Source: FLUQ01 sp031550605 (GTDB lineage: Bacteria; Desulfobacterota; Desulfovibrionia; Desulfovibrionales; Desulfovibrionaceae). Taken from it: a stretch of DNA of 32,621 nt. The DNA lies in NCBI GenBank assembly GCA_031550605.1, contig JAVBOK010000005.1, positions 1 to 32,621 of the forward strand, in the 5' to 3' direction. The number at the start of each line of letters is the position of its first letter. Within the stretch, counting starts at the first letter, position 1. This document shows positions 22,186 through 30,220 of this stretch, piece by piece. A model generated the notes under the pieces. That model was not told the DNA's origin. It saw only the letters and a program-made list of their open reading frames with translations, and made no database searches. The position numbers and the translations under genes are program-made.

Positions 22186-23148
22186 ATGGCGAAATGGGCA
22201 ACCCTGCAGGAAAAAAGCTTTCTCGACGCATCCTCCCGCGAACGGGCGCTGGGCATCGTGGATGAGGGCACCTTCACCGAACTGGCCGGCCCCACGGACA
22301 GGCTGCAAAGCCCGCACCTGCCCCTGATGGGCGAAGCCGCGGCCTTTGACGACGGCATCGTCACCGGCGTCGGCAGGATCGGCAAACGCCCCGTGTTCGT
22401 CGCCTCGCAGGAAGGGCGCTTTATCGGCGGTTCCGTGGGCGAGGTGCACGGCGCGAAGATGGTGGGCATCATCCGCATGGCCCGACGGGCGCACGCGACG
22501 ATGAAAGCCAAAAATCCGGCCATGCGGGATACCGAAGGCCCGGCCGTGGTCATTTCCTTTGAGACCGGCGGCGTGCGTCTGCATGAATCCAACGCGGGGC
22601 TGCTGGCCCATGCGGAAGTCATGGACCAGCTTCAGGACTGCCGGGGCACGGTGCCGGTCGTCGCCCTGGTCGGCAGCAAGGTCGGCAGTTTCGGCGGCAT
22701 GGGTTTCGTCACCGCGGCCGCGGATGTGATCATCATGAGCCAGTTCGGCCGCATCGGCCTGACCGGCCCCGAGGTCATCGAGCAGGAAATGGGCAGGGAC
22801 GAATTCGATTCCTCCGACCGGGCCATGGTGTTCCGCACCACCGGCGGCAAGCACAAATACATCATGGGCGACTGCAACTATCTGGTGGAGGATTCCGTCG
22901 CCGCCTTCCGCGCGCAAGTGGCCGCTGTGCTGGCCAAACCCATGGCCGGGATCACGGCCATGCGCCGCATCGGTTCGCTTCCCCTGGTCGAAAAACAGCT
23001 CAGGGGCGTTGCCCTTTCCGTCTCCCTCGCGCCCGGGGATTCCTGGGATGTCTGGAAATACGCGGGCAACGACGATCCGGAAGCCCTGGTCGACATGTCC
23101 ACCGCCGACTTCCTGAAGACCGTCAAACGGCTGAATCTGGGGGCGTGA
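22186..23148 (+). CDS. madC: Malonate decarboxylase carboxyltransferase, beta-type subunit
   Basis: A 320-residue subunit of the carboxyltransferase that takes the carboxyl group from malonyl-ACP and passes it to biotin. It has the crotonase-like fold of acyl-CoA carboxyltransferases: VVISFETGGVRLHES and GSKVGSFGGMGF are the oxyanion-hole segments, and RIGLTGPEVIEQE follows. AGGAGG precedes the ATG. It is paired with MadD, one base downstream; in the biotin-free enzyme the equivalents are MdcD and MdcE. Confidence 0.9.
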   Translation: MAKWATLQEKSFLDASSRERALGIVDEGTFTELAGPTDRLQSPHLPLMGEAAAFDDGIVTGVGRIGKRPVFVASQEGRFIGGSVGEVHGAKMVGIIRMARRAHATMKAKNPAMRDTEGPAVVISFETGGVRLHESNAGLLAHAEVMDQLQDCRGTVPVVALVGSKVGSFGGMGFVTAAADVIIMSQFGRIGLTGPEVIEQEMGRDEFDSSDRAMVFRTTGGKHKYIMGDCNYLVEDSVAAFRAQVAAVLAKPMAGITAMRRIGSLPLVEKQLRGVALSVSLAPGDSWDVWKYAGNDDPEALVDMSTADFLKTVKRLNLGA

Positions 23149-23149
23149 T

Positions 23150-24028
23150 ATGCAAACCTTGACAGGACAGGGCAGAGCCGCCATCGATCTGGTCGTTGAC
23201 CAGGGATCCTTCACGGAAAACGCCGTCGGCAGCCTGGTCATGGACGATCCGGAATTCGGCCCCGGCGCGGTTGTCGGCACGGCCGGGCTGGACGGCGAAG
23301 TCTGCACCGTCATCGCCAACGACGCCATGGCCGTCAACACGAAATTCCCCGTGGTCTATGCCGGGGTCATCGGCATGGAAGAAGCCTATAAAATGGCCCT
23401 GGCCGTGTACCACACGCTGGAGGCGGACAAGGACAAGCCGCTTTCCGGCAGGCGGCCCGTCATCCTGATCGTGGACACCCCCGGCAACGGTCCCGGCAAA
23501 CAGGAAGAAATCTTCGGCATGAACAAGGCCACCGGGGCCTATCAGCTGGCCCTGGCCGAAGCCCGCAAAGCCGGGCATCCCATCGTGGCCGTGGTGGTCG
23601 GCCGCGCCATCAGCGGCGCCTTTCTCTGCCACGGGCTTCAGGCCGACCGGATTCTGGCTCTGGGCCCGGAATTCCAGACCATGATCCACGTGATGCCGCT
23701 CAGTTCCATCGCCCGCATCACCAAGCTGGATCAGGAATGGCTGGAAACGCTGTCCAAAGACAACCCGGTGTTCGCGGCCGGCCCCCAGTTTTTCGAACGT
23801 CTTGGCGGCGTGGAAGAGCTGCTTGCATCCACGGACGCCATCCGGCCCGCGGTGATCAGACACATCAAAGAAGCGCGCGATCTCAAGGCCGCCGGCAAGT
23901 CCGACCAGCTCGGGCCCTGGGGCCGCGGCTTGCTGGGCGAGGCCAGAGGCGGCCGCGTCACGCGGCCCGGGGTCATGCGGATCATGGAAGAAGAGTTCGC
24001 GGCCGTGGCGGGCAACTACCTGGGATGA
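23150..24028 (+). CDS. madD: Malonate decarboxylase carboxyltransferase, gamma-type subunit
   Basis: A 292-residue partner of MadC with the same crotonase-type fold. IVDTPGNGPGKQEEIFGMNKATGAYQ and VVGRAISGAFLCHGLQAD are the recognisable segments; the second gives the glycine-rich oxyanion loop. It begins one base after the madC stop codon, so translation is coupled. The stop codon is followed by 311 bases containing two long direct repeats, before the next operon gene. Confidence 0.9.
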   Translation: MQTLTGQGRAAIDLVVDQGSFTENAVGSLVMDDPEFGPGAVVGTAGLDGEVCTVIANDAMAVNTKFPVVYAGVIGMEEAYKMALAVYHTLEADKDKPLSGRRPVILIVDTPGNGPGKQEEIFGMNKATGAYQLALAEARKAGHPIVAVVVGRAISGAFLCHGLQADRILALGPEFQTMIHVMPLSSIARITKLDQEWLETLSKDNPVFAAGPQFFERLGGVEELLASTDAIRPAVIRHIKEARDLKAAGKSDQLGPWGRGLLGEARGGRVTRPGVMRIMEEEFAAVAGNYLG

Positions 24029-24063
24029 CGAAAGCGGGGCTTCGCACCGCACCCTGCAATGAG

Positions 24064-24170
24064 GGCGCGGGCGGCATTCATTGCCGCCGGTACGCGCCGG
24101 AGTAGGCGTGCCTTCACAAACCCCGGCTTTGCGGGGTTTGGCATCACTCCGGCGGGACGGGGTCCCCCGG
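24064..24170. repeat. Direct repeat, copy 1 of 2 (107 bp)
   Basis: This 107-base block recurs at 24213-24319 with a period of 149 bases and only about seven differences. It contains two internal hairpins: GGCGGCA-ttca-TTGCCGCC and AACCCCGGCTTTGCGGGGTT. It lies inside the malonate operon, where a gene-free gap is otherwise unexpected. Confidence 0.9.
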
Positions 24171-24212
24171 AAGCTGTTGACAAAGTCCTCTTTGGCAACA
24201 GCCCGCCACGCA

Positions 24213-24319
24213 GGCGCAGGCGGCATTCATTGCCGCCGGTACGCGCCGGAGTGGGCGTGCCTTCACAAACCCCGGCTTTGCGGGGTTTGGCATCAATCTG
24301 ACGGGACGGAGTCCCCCGG
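24213..24319. repeat. Direct repeat, copy 2 of 2 (107 bp)
   Basis: Second copy of the block at 24064-24170. The hairpin arms are unchanged, while most differences fall in the last quarter. The 42-base spacer between the copies is unique. The copy ends 20 bases before the madH ATG. Confidence 0.9.
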
Positions 24320-24339
24320 GGCTTCCGGAAGGCGGCGAC

Positions 24340-25437
24340 ATGCAACGACTTGACCAACTGGCCGAACTGGTCGACAGCCTGGGCGCCGCCCCGACCCTGG
24401 AGGAGGCGCCGCGGCGCACTCTTGCGGACAAGGGCATTGCCGGCCCGACGGCGGCCCATGTCATCGAGGAAGTCCATGTGCCCCTCAATCTGGCCTATGT
24501 GACGTTCAGCACGGGATCAACGGCGTTTCAGAACATCGTGGGCGTGACCCACTCCGAAATTCCGGAACGGATCAGGGCGGTGCACGCGGCCTTTGCCCTG
24601 GCGAAGGTGGCGCGCGGGACAAGGGCGCTGATAACCTATGCCCCGCTGGTCAACGTGTTTCCGGCCCGGGCCTTGCGGGAATATGGGATGGAATGGTCGT
24701 TCCCGCGCCGCTCCAGCCGGGATGCCGCGATCCTGTCCCTGTGCCGGGACAGGCCCGGCTTGGTGGTCGGAGAATCGAGCTTTCTGCGGGCGACCCTGGC
24801 CGACGCGGCGTCTCTGGGCCTGGCGGATCTTTTGCCGCGGGACCTCGCCGTGTTCTGCGCCGGAACGCCGATGGACCTGGAACTTTTGCCCGTTGCGGAA
24901 AAATACGGCTGGCGCGTGCACGATCTGTACGGCTGTCAGGAGTTCGGCTGGCTGACCCTGGACGGGGTGCCGCTGCGGCCGGACATCAGCCTTGTCCCTT
25001 CGCCGCGCGGCGAAGGCTGGCGCGAGATGGTCGCCGGCGGCCTGCCGCTGGCGGACAGTTTCCCGGTGGGAACAGGCGGGCATGTCTGCAACCCGGACGG
25101 CAAGGTCATCACCTACCGTCGGGAACGCACCAGCCCGGAATACGAAGTGCACGTGGCGGCCACGGTCTTTCCCGGTCCTTCCACCGTGGAACGGGCCGCG
25201 CGCACCATCATGCGCATCAAGGGCCGGGTGGTCAGGGTGCGGCCGGATCTCGTCTGCGGCGCTCCGGCCACCGTGCTGGAACTGGTTCCCGCCGTGGTTC
25301 CGGCCGGGGGAACGCCCGGGACGGTTTTGCGCGTGGAAGGGCCGGAAAAGACGCTGCTTTTCGACCTGCTGGCGCAGGCGCAACGGGATCTGCAGGAACA
25401 TCGGAAAAGCGATCCGGCCTGGATGAAAAGACGATGA
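24340..25437 (+). CDS. madH: Acyl-carrier-protein:acetate ligase of the adenylating superfamily
   Basis: A 365-residue member of the ANL (acyl-CoA synthetase) superfamily. TFSTGSTAFQN (about 55-65) matches the phosphate-binding A3 loop and YGCQEFGW the A5 motif. It lacks a typical N-terminal domain, as in the phenylacetate-CoA ligase-like group. In Malonomonas rubra MadH acetylates the carrier protein with ATP to start the cycle, and the position after madD supports that role. The ATG is preceded by GGAAGG. Its stop overlaps the next start codon in ATGA. Confidence 0.75.
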   Translation: MQRLDQLAELVDSLGAAPTLEEAPRRTLADKGIAGPTAAHVIEEVHVPLNLAYVTFSTGSTAFQNIVGVTHSEIPERIRAVHAAFALAKVARGTRALITYAPLVNVFPARALREYGMEWSFPRRSSRDAAILSLCRDRPGLVVGESSFLRATLADAASLGLADLLPRDLAVFCAGTPMDLELLPVAEKYGWRVHDLYGCQEFGWLTLDGVPLRPDISLVPSPRGEGWREMVAGGLPLADSFPVGTGGHVCNPDGKVITYRRERTSPEYEVHVAATVFPGPSTVERAARTIMRIKGRVVRVRPDLVCGAPATVLELVPAVVPAGGTPGTVLRVEGPEKTLLFDLLAQAQRDLQEHRKSDPAWMKRR

Positions 25438-26243
25438 CGACCTCATCCATGCCCGCATACGCCCGCCACACGCTGCTGGACATCACCCGCCGGGGGCGGG
25501 AACGCATTGTCGCGGAACTGGCCGGCCGCGGGTACGACGAGGCCGCCTGCGCGGCAATGCTGCTGCCCGCCGACGGGCCGGCGGCCCCCGGCATTGTGCG
25601 GCGGGAGGAATTGGCGCCCCGCGCGGGCCGCATACCGGTCGGGTTCTCTTTCTGGCGGGCGGACGAGGAACGCGGCCGGCTGCGCATCCCGTCTTTTGTC
25701 CGGCCGGAGGAAATAGAACGCGTTTCCCTTCCGGAAGACGCCGCCCGCGCCCTGCTGGACATGGATCCTCGGGCGCGGCGCCGCACGCCCGCGCTGCGCG
25801 CGGCGGAGGCCGTGCTGAGCCGGGCCGCGGCCCTGCCGGCGGATCTGGGCCTCTGGGGCACGGCGGCTCTTGAGGCGCACACGGGGCGTTTGTACACCCA
25901 TGCCGGGTCGGACCTGGATCTGCTGCTGTCCCCGCGCCCGCCGGCGGACGGAGCGGATCTGCGGCGCTGCCTTGACGCCGTCCTGGCCGCGGAAAAAAAA
26001 TTTTCTATCCGCATCGACCCCGAGGTGCTTTTGCCTTCGGGATATGGTATCTCGCTCAAGGAATTTTTGAACGAGGGCGCGACCGTGCTGGGCAAAGGCC
26101 CTCGCGACGCGGTTCTCATTCAAAAAGAGGATGTGCTTGTCGGTCTGGCCTCAGGCCGGACTGAACCGCGTATTGCGCAACCCTTAACCTTCGCAAGGAG
26201 CAATCATGGAACTCAAAGCAAGAATGCCCGGCAAAGTGGATGA
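25434..26243 (+). CDS. madG: Phosphoribosyl-dephospho-CoA transferase, MdcG/MadG family
   Basis: A 269-residue nucleotidyltransferase-like enzyme that transfers the phosphoribosyl-dephospho-CoA arm onto the carrier protein. THAGSDLDLLLSP (Gly158-Ser159-Asp160-Leu-Asp162) is the family's catalytic aspartate motif, preceded by LGLWGTAALEAHTG. The start overlaps the madH stop by four bases. The last 38 bases run into the biotin carrier gene, and the final residues, after about 240, are polar and look non-conserved. Confidence 0.85.
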   Translation: MTTSSMPAYARHTLLDITRRGRERIVAELAGRGYDEAACAAMLLPADGPAAPGIVRREELAPRAGRIPVGFSFWRADEERGRLRIPSFVRPEEIERVSLPEDAARALLDMDPRARRRTPALRAAEAVLSRAAALPADLGLWGTAALEAHTGRLYTHAGSDLDLLLSPRPPADGADLRRCLDAVLAAEKKFSIRIDPEVLLPSGYGISLKEFLNEGATVLGKGPRDAVLIQKEDVLVGLASGRTEPRIAQPLTFARSNHGTQSKNARQSG

Positions 26244-26415
26244 AGTGAAAGTGAAAGTCGGCGACGCGGTGAACAAGGGCGACATCGTCCTGGTGCTGGA
26301 AGCCATGAAGATGAAGACCCCCATGCCCGCGCCCGAAGCCGGGACGGTCAAGGAAATCAAAGCCGCCGCCGGCGCGCGCGTCAGCGCCGGGGAAGTGCTG
26401 GTGATCATTGAATAA
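26206..26415 (+). CDS. madF: Biotin carboxyl carrier protein
   Basis: A 69-residue minimal biotinyl domain. Lys35 in LEAMKMKTPM is the biotinylated lysine, flanked by the two conserved methionines. It ferries the carboxyl group from MadCD to MadB in the membrane. The length is that of a bare biotinyl domain without the Ala/Pro-rich linker found in larger carriers. AAGGAG precedes the ATG, inside the madG reading frame. It is the last malonate gene visible. Confidence 0.93.
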   Translation: MELKARMPGKVDEVKVKVGDAVNKGDIVLVLEAMKMKTPMPAPEAGTVKEIKAAAGARVSAGEVLVIIE

Positions 26416-26432
26416 CCCCTAAATGCGAACCA

Positions 26433-26466
26433 GGAGGGGGAGGGATCAGACGATTCCCGCCCCCTT
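26433..26466. terminator. Hairpin between madF and convergent ecfT
   Basis: GGAGGGGGAGGGA pairs with TCCCGCCCCCTTCC with one bulge around a nine-base loop. It has no T-run. It lies between two converging genes and may end both transcripts. Confidence 0.5.
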
Positions 26467-26542
26467 CCGGCCGCAGGGCGTGCCGGGCGCAACGGCCTGC
26501 AGCGTGGGGCAGCCCGTCCGGGGACCGCTTCCCGCCGGGGCG

Positions 26543-27313
26543 TCACCGCCCGCTTCGCCATTGCCAGGGCTGGGGCCTGTATACGTCGCGCGCGACAATG
26601 GCAAGGGTCATCTCCCAGGTCTGCGCGCTCAAGACACGCAACGCGGCCAGCCCCAGCAGGGCAAGGCGCCGGTGCAGAGGCAGATTCGGCGCGCGTCTGC
26701 GCAGGCTGCGGCGCAGGCCGGAAAGCGCCCGCAGCGTTCGGGGGAAGAAAGCCATCATCAGGGCCAGGGCCAGAGCCGCGCGCCAGACCCCCTCGCCGAG
26801 GCGGGGCCTCACTTTGCCGCGGAAAAGGCCGGCGCAGACCGCGGCTTCCGCCCGGACCAGCCACTGCAGGCTCCAGGTCAGAACCCGGCCCAGGGTCAGC
26901 GGGGTCACGGCCAGGGGGATGGCCAACGCCAGCCCCAGCAGGGTGAACAGACGGCAGCCCAGCAGCGCCGCCCCCTCCAGGGCCGGGGCAAAGGCGCCGG
27001 GATGCTCGAAAAGATAGAGCAGCAACCGGGAAACACCCCAGGCCAGGACGAAAAATCCGTACGCCGCAAGCGCGGCCCGCCCCTGCGGCATGAGCAGGAC
27101 GGTTGCCCCGGCGAGCGCGCATGCAGGCAGGGCCAGCAGAAGCACCCCCTGCCAGGGCAGCGTCCAGGCCAGAAGGCCCAGAGCCGCCACAGCGAACACC
27201 AGGCCGCGCGCGTCGCGCGCGGCGAGGAACATGCGCAGCCGCGCCGCGGACCGGCGGAAAAAGGCTGCCCGGCGCGGGACCGGATGCCCGCTTGCGGGAA
27301 CGGAAGTGCTCAT
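26543..27313 (-). CDS. bioN: ECF transporter transmembrane component (EcfT/BioN)
   Basis: A 256-residue membrane protein with five or six hydrophobic segments in the first two thirds and a basic amphipathic stretch, GLRRSLRRRAPNLPLHRR, near residue 210. The C-terminal VARDVYRP corresponds to the Ala-Arg-X coupling motif of the EcfT/CbiQ family that contacts the ATPases. It is divergent from bioY and the ATPase gene, an unusual split for this transporter. An ATG at 27331 is an alternative start; neither has a clear ribosome site. Confidence 0.75.
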   Translation of the reverse strand: MSTSVPASGHPVPRRAAFFRRSAARLRMFLAARDARGLVFAVAALGLLAWTLPWQGVLLLALPACALAGATVLLMPQGRAALAAYGFFVLAWGVSRLLLYLFEHPGAFAPALEGAALLGCRLFTLLGLALAIPLAVTPLTLGRVLTWSLQWLVRAEAAVCAGLFRGKVRPRLGEGVWRAALALALMMAFFPRTLRALSGLRRSLRRRAPNLPLHRRLALLGLAALRVLSAQTWEMTLAIVARDVYRPQPWQWRSGR

Positions 27314-27494
27314 GGCGGCAGGGTACAGCATTCCCGGCGCCCGGTCCAGACCCGTGGCGGCGGACAGCGGGGGCGGGCGCTTTTGCTCGCGCGCGGCGCC
27401 GCCGCGATGCAGGGGGCGGCGGGCCGTCCGGTTTGACTTTATCCCTTCCGGAATGTACCGTGCGCGCCGGAAATGCAGCAGCCGAGACGCATCT

Positions 27495-28049
27495 ATGAGC
27501 CAGCCCCCTTCCCTCAATTCCATCCACCGCCTGGTATGGGTCGCCCTTATGGCGGCCCTGACCGCCGTGGGGGCCATGATATCCATACCCGTCCTGCCCC
27601 TCAGCCCCGTACCGGTCTCTCTGCAGACGCTTTTCGTGGTGTTGGCCGGCCTTATCCTGGGGCCGCGCGGCGGGGCCGCGGCCATGGCCCTGTATCTGGC
27701 CGCGGGCTGCCTAGGGCTGCCCGTGTTCGCCGGCGGCAAGGCGGGGCTTGCGGCCTTTCTGGGACCCACCGGCGGCTTTCTGCTCGGCTTCATCCCCGGC
27801 GCGATGGTCAGCGGGATCGCCGGCGGGCTGCCGGCCAAACCCTTCTGGGCCGTCCTGCTGGCCTGCGCCTGCGGCACGGGCGTCATCCTCGCGTTGGGCG
27901 CGCTGCAACTGGCGGCGGTCATGGACATTTCCCTCGCCAAGGCCCTGGCCTTCGGCGTTACGCCCTTTCTGCCCGGCGGGGCCGCGAAATGCATGGCCGC
28001 GGCCGCCATCTACCGTTTTATGGCCTTGCGCAGGCTGGCGCCCTCATGA
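27495..28049 (+). CDS. bioY: Biotin-specific S component BioY
   Basis: A 184-residue membrane protein with six hydrophobic segments. VPVSLQTLFVVLAGLILGPRGG, then AAGCLGLPVFAGG and LGPTGGFLLGFIPGA, are the BioY hallmarks that form the biotin site. It imports biotin with the ATPase and EcfT components. The stop overlaps the ATPase ATG in ATGA. An in-frame ATG at 27453 is also possible; no convincing ribosome site favours either start. Confidence 0.93.
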   Translation: MSQPPSLNSIHRLVWVALMAALTAVGAMISIPVLPLSPVPVSLQTLFVVLAGLILGPRGGAAAMALYLAAGCLGLPVFAGGKAGLAAFLGPTGGFLLGFIPGAMVSGIAGGLPAKPFWAVLLACACGTGVILALGALQLAAVMDISLAKALAFGVTPFLPGGAAKCMAAAAIYRFMALRRLAPS

Positions 28050-28783
28050 TGATCGAAGCCGGATCGCTGTGTTTCCGCCATCCGGGAACGGACGCGGACA
28101 CCCTGAACGCCCTGTCCTTCACCGTTGCTGCCGGGCAGGTCTGCTGCCTGGCGGGAGTCAACGGCAGCGGTAAATCCACCCTGCTCACCCTGCTGGCCGG
28201 GATTTTCCCGCCCACGTCCGGAACGCTGCGCGTCGCCGGGTTCGAACTGCCGCGCGAATCCTTCCGTCTGCGGGGAAAGGTCGCCCTGGTGCCGCAGGAT
28301 CCCGACGTGTACATTCTGGGTTCGCTGGTGCGCGAGGATCTGTTGCTGGGCCTGGCTCCGGATGACGCGGACGGACGGAACCGGGCGCTGGCCTTTGCCC
28401 GCGTCTTCGGGCTGGAAGAGACGCTGGACCAGCCGGTTCACACCCTGTCTTACGGCCAGAAACGCAAGCTGTGCCTGGCCTCCGCCCTTTCCGGCAGGCC
28501 GTCGCTGCTGCTGCTGGACGAACCCTTTGCCGGGCTGGACTACCCGGCCGCCATGGCCATGCGCGACGCCCTGGTCCGCAACAAGGCCGCCGGCCTGACC
28601 CAGGTGGTGGTGGGGCACGACCTGGACCTGATGGCGGATATCGCGGACGCGTTCCTGCTGCTTGCCGGCGGCTCCATCGCCCGCGCCGGGGACGCGGCCG
28701 CCGTGTTTCCCGAACTGCTGGCCGCCGGCGTGCGCCCCCCCTGCTGGCATTTCACCGGCGCGTCCGGCCCGCTCTGGCTGTGA
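28046..28783 (+). CDS. bioM: ECF-type ABC transporter ATPase (BioM)
   Basis: A 245-residue ATPase with Walker A GVNGSGKSTLL (about 38-48), Q-loop VPQDPDVYIL, the degenerate signature LSYGQKRKLCLASA, Walker B LLLLDEPFAGLD and switch histidine VVVGHDLDL. It powers biotin import with BioY and the divergent EcfT. Only one ATPase gene is present, as in other BioMNY systems, so a homodimer is expected. Confidence 0.9.
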   Translation: MMIEAGSLCFRHPGTDADTLNALSFTVAAGQVCCLAGVNGSGKSTLLTLLAGIFPPTSGTLRVAGFELPRESFRLRGKVALVPQDPDVYILGSLVREDLLLGLAPDDADGRNRALAFARVFGLEETLDQPVHTLSYGQKRKLCLASALSGRPSLLLLDEPFAGLDYPAAMAMRDALVRNKAAGLTQVVVGHDLDLMADIADAFLLLAGGSIARAGDAAAVFPELLAAGVRPPCWHFTGASGPLWL

Positions 28784-28954
28784 GCCGTTGCCGTTCAACA
28801 CCGTACCGCGCACAGACACCCGGGCATTCCCCGCGCGAAATGCCCCAAGGATGTGTCCGCAAATCCGTGCCGCCCAGTGGACGCGGGCGCCGCTTCGCTC
28901 CGGCGGCCCGAACCGCTGGCCCGCCCTTTACACCGGCGGGCATCAGCAGTAGGT

Positions 28955-29155
28955 ATGCCCATGGAACAAAAAAAGACCTCCGTTTCCCTTTCCCGGACCC
29001 CGGTGCGCCGCGCCCTTTCCCGCGCCCGGCGGTCCACGCTGCTCCTGCTGCTTGCCGCCGGAATCGTCACCGGTCTCCTCTACAAGGCGTATTTCAAGGA
29101 ACCCGCCGCGCAGGCGCCGCAAACGCCGGCCGCAACCGCGCCCGGAAATCCGTGA
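28955..29155 (+). CDS. Small single-pass membrane protein of unknown function
   Basis: A 66-residue protein with an Arg-rich N-terminus (RTPVRRALSRARRS), one hydrophobic helix (about 33-50) and a Pro/Ala-rich tail. It ends 12 bases before the TauE/SafE gene, so co-transcription is likely. I do not recognise a family. An alternative ATG lies six bases in. Confidence 0.5.
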   Translation: MPMEQKKTSVSLSRTPVRRALSRARRSTLLLLLAAGIVTGLLYKAYFKEPAAQAPQTPAATAPGNP

Positions 29156-29167
29156 AGGAATTTTCCC

Positions 29168-29962
29168 ATGCTCAGTCTTCTCATGTACCTTGTCTTCGGT
29201 GCCGTCGTCGGTATTTTCGCGGGCCTGCTCGGGGTCGGCGGCGGGACCATCCTGGTGCCCATACTGGATTTCACCCTGGCCATGGAAAAGGTCGACTATT
29301 CCATCGCCCACCACATGGCGCTGGCCACGTCCATGGCCAGCATCATCTTCACCTCGCTTTCCAGCGCGCGCTCGCACAACAAACGCGGCACCATCCTCTG
29401 GGACATCGTGAAGGTCATGACCCCCGGCATCATCGCGGGAACATTCCTGGGCAGTCTGGTGGTCGCGGAAATACCCACCCGGCCGCTGAAAATCATCTTC
29501 GCCCTTTTCCTGCTGTACGTTTCCGTGCAGATGATCATGGACTTCAAACCCAAGGCTTCGCGGCATCTGCCGGGCAAGGCCGGGCTGCTGCTGGCCGCCT
29601 TCGTCATCGGCGTGGTCTCCAGCTTTATCGGCATCGGCGGCGGCTCGCTGATCATCCCCTTTCTGGTCATGTGCAACGTGAACATGATCAACGTGATCGG
29701 CGTGTCGGCGGCGCTGGGATTTCCCATCGCGCTGGCGGGGACGGTCGGCTTCGTTTTCTCCGGCCTGACCGCGCCCAACCTGCCCCCCTATTCGCTGGGC
29801 TTCGTCTACCTGCCCGCCCTGGCCGGACTGGTGGTCGCCAGCATGCTGACCGCCCCGCTGGGGGTCAGGCTGTCCCATTCCCTGCCCGTGCGCACCCTCA
29901 AACGCGTTTTCGGCTGCGTGCTGGCCGCCATCGCCCTGCGCATGGCCTGCACGATCCTGTGA
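29168..29962 (+). CDS. TauE/SafE family anion permease
   Basis: A 264-residue membrane protein of the TauE/SafE (DUF81) family with about eight hydrophobic segments. The two family repeats are visible as FGAVVGIFAGLLGVGGGTILVP at the start and IGVVSSFIGIGGGSLIIPFL in the middle. Family members move sulfite, sulfoacetate or other organic anions. The substrate is not shown by sequence; malonate or the substrate of the following operon are possible because of position. AAGGAA precedes the ATG. Confidence 0.85.
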   Translation: MLSLLMYLVFGAVVGIFAGLLGVGGGTILVPILDFTLAMEKVDYSIAHHMALATSMASIIFTSLSSARSHNKRGTILWDIVKVMTPGIIAGTFLGSLVVAEIPTRPLKIIFALFLLYVSVQMIMDFKPKASRHLPGKAGLLLAAFVIGVVSSFIGIGGGSLIIPFLVMCNVNMINVIGVSAALGFPIALAGTVGFVFSGLTAPNLPPYSLGFVYLPALAGLVVASMLTAPLGVRLSHSLPVRTLKRVFGCVLAAIALRMACTIL

Positions 29963-30124
29963 CGGGCGTGTAACGGGAATGATAGACATACCACATTTGA
30001 TACATTCCCCCGCGTTTTCCGGCCGGCCCGCCCGGCGGCGGGCATGCCATGCCGCACCATGTTTTGCGCGCAATATCACAATGTTCACCATGCCGGCCAC
30101 GGCCGGAGCGCCGCGGCCGGAACG

Positions 30125-30141
30125 CTGGTATATGTCTTGCA
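30125..30141 (+). promoter_or_regulatory. Possible sigma-54 promoter of the CoA-transferase gene
   Basis: CTGGTATATGTCTTGCA keeps the GG and GC dinucleotides ten bases apart and a good TTGCA, but has TAT instead of the consensus CAC after TGG. Transcription would start near 30152, about 70 bases before the ATG. No GATGC-type palindrome lies upstream, so another activator would be required. Confidence 0.4.
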
Positions 30142-30220
30142 TTTTCCGGAAAAACTGCTGCGCTGCCCGGCGCGTGACGCACACGGCACGCATCGGCAGC
30201 CAAACACCGGAGGTATTTGT

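Noticed and set aside
24064..24319. CRISPR array
   Set aside because: Only two copies of 107 bases with one 42-base spacer; repeat units are far too long and no cas gene is near.
24016..24477. A minus-strand protein across the 107-bp repeats
   Set aside because: It is made of the repeat read twice and overlaps the madH start; no ribosome site or family is visible.
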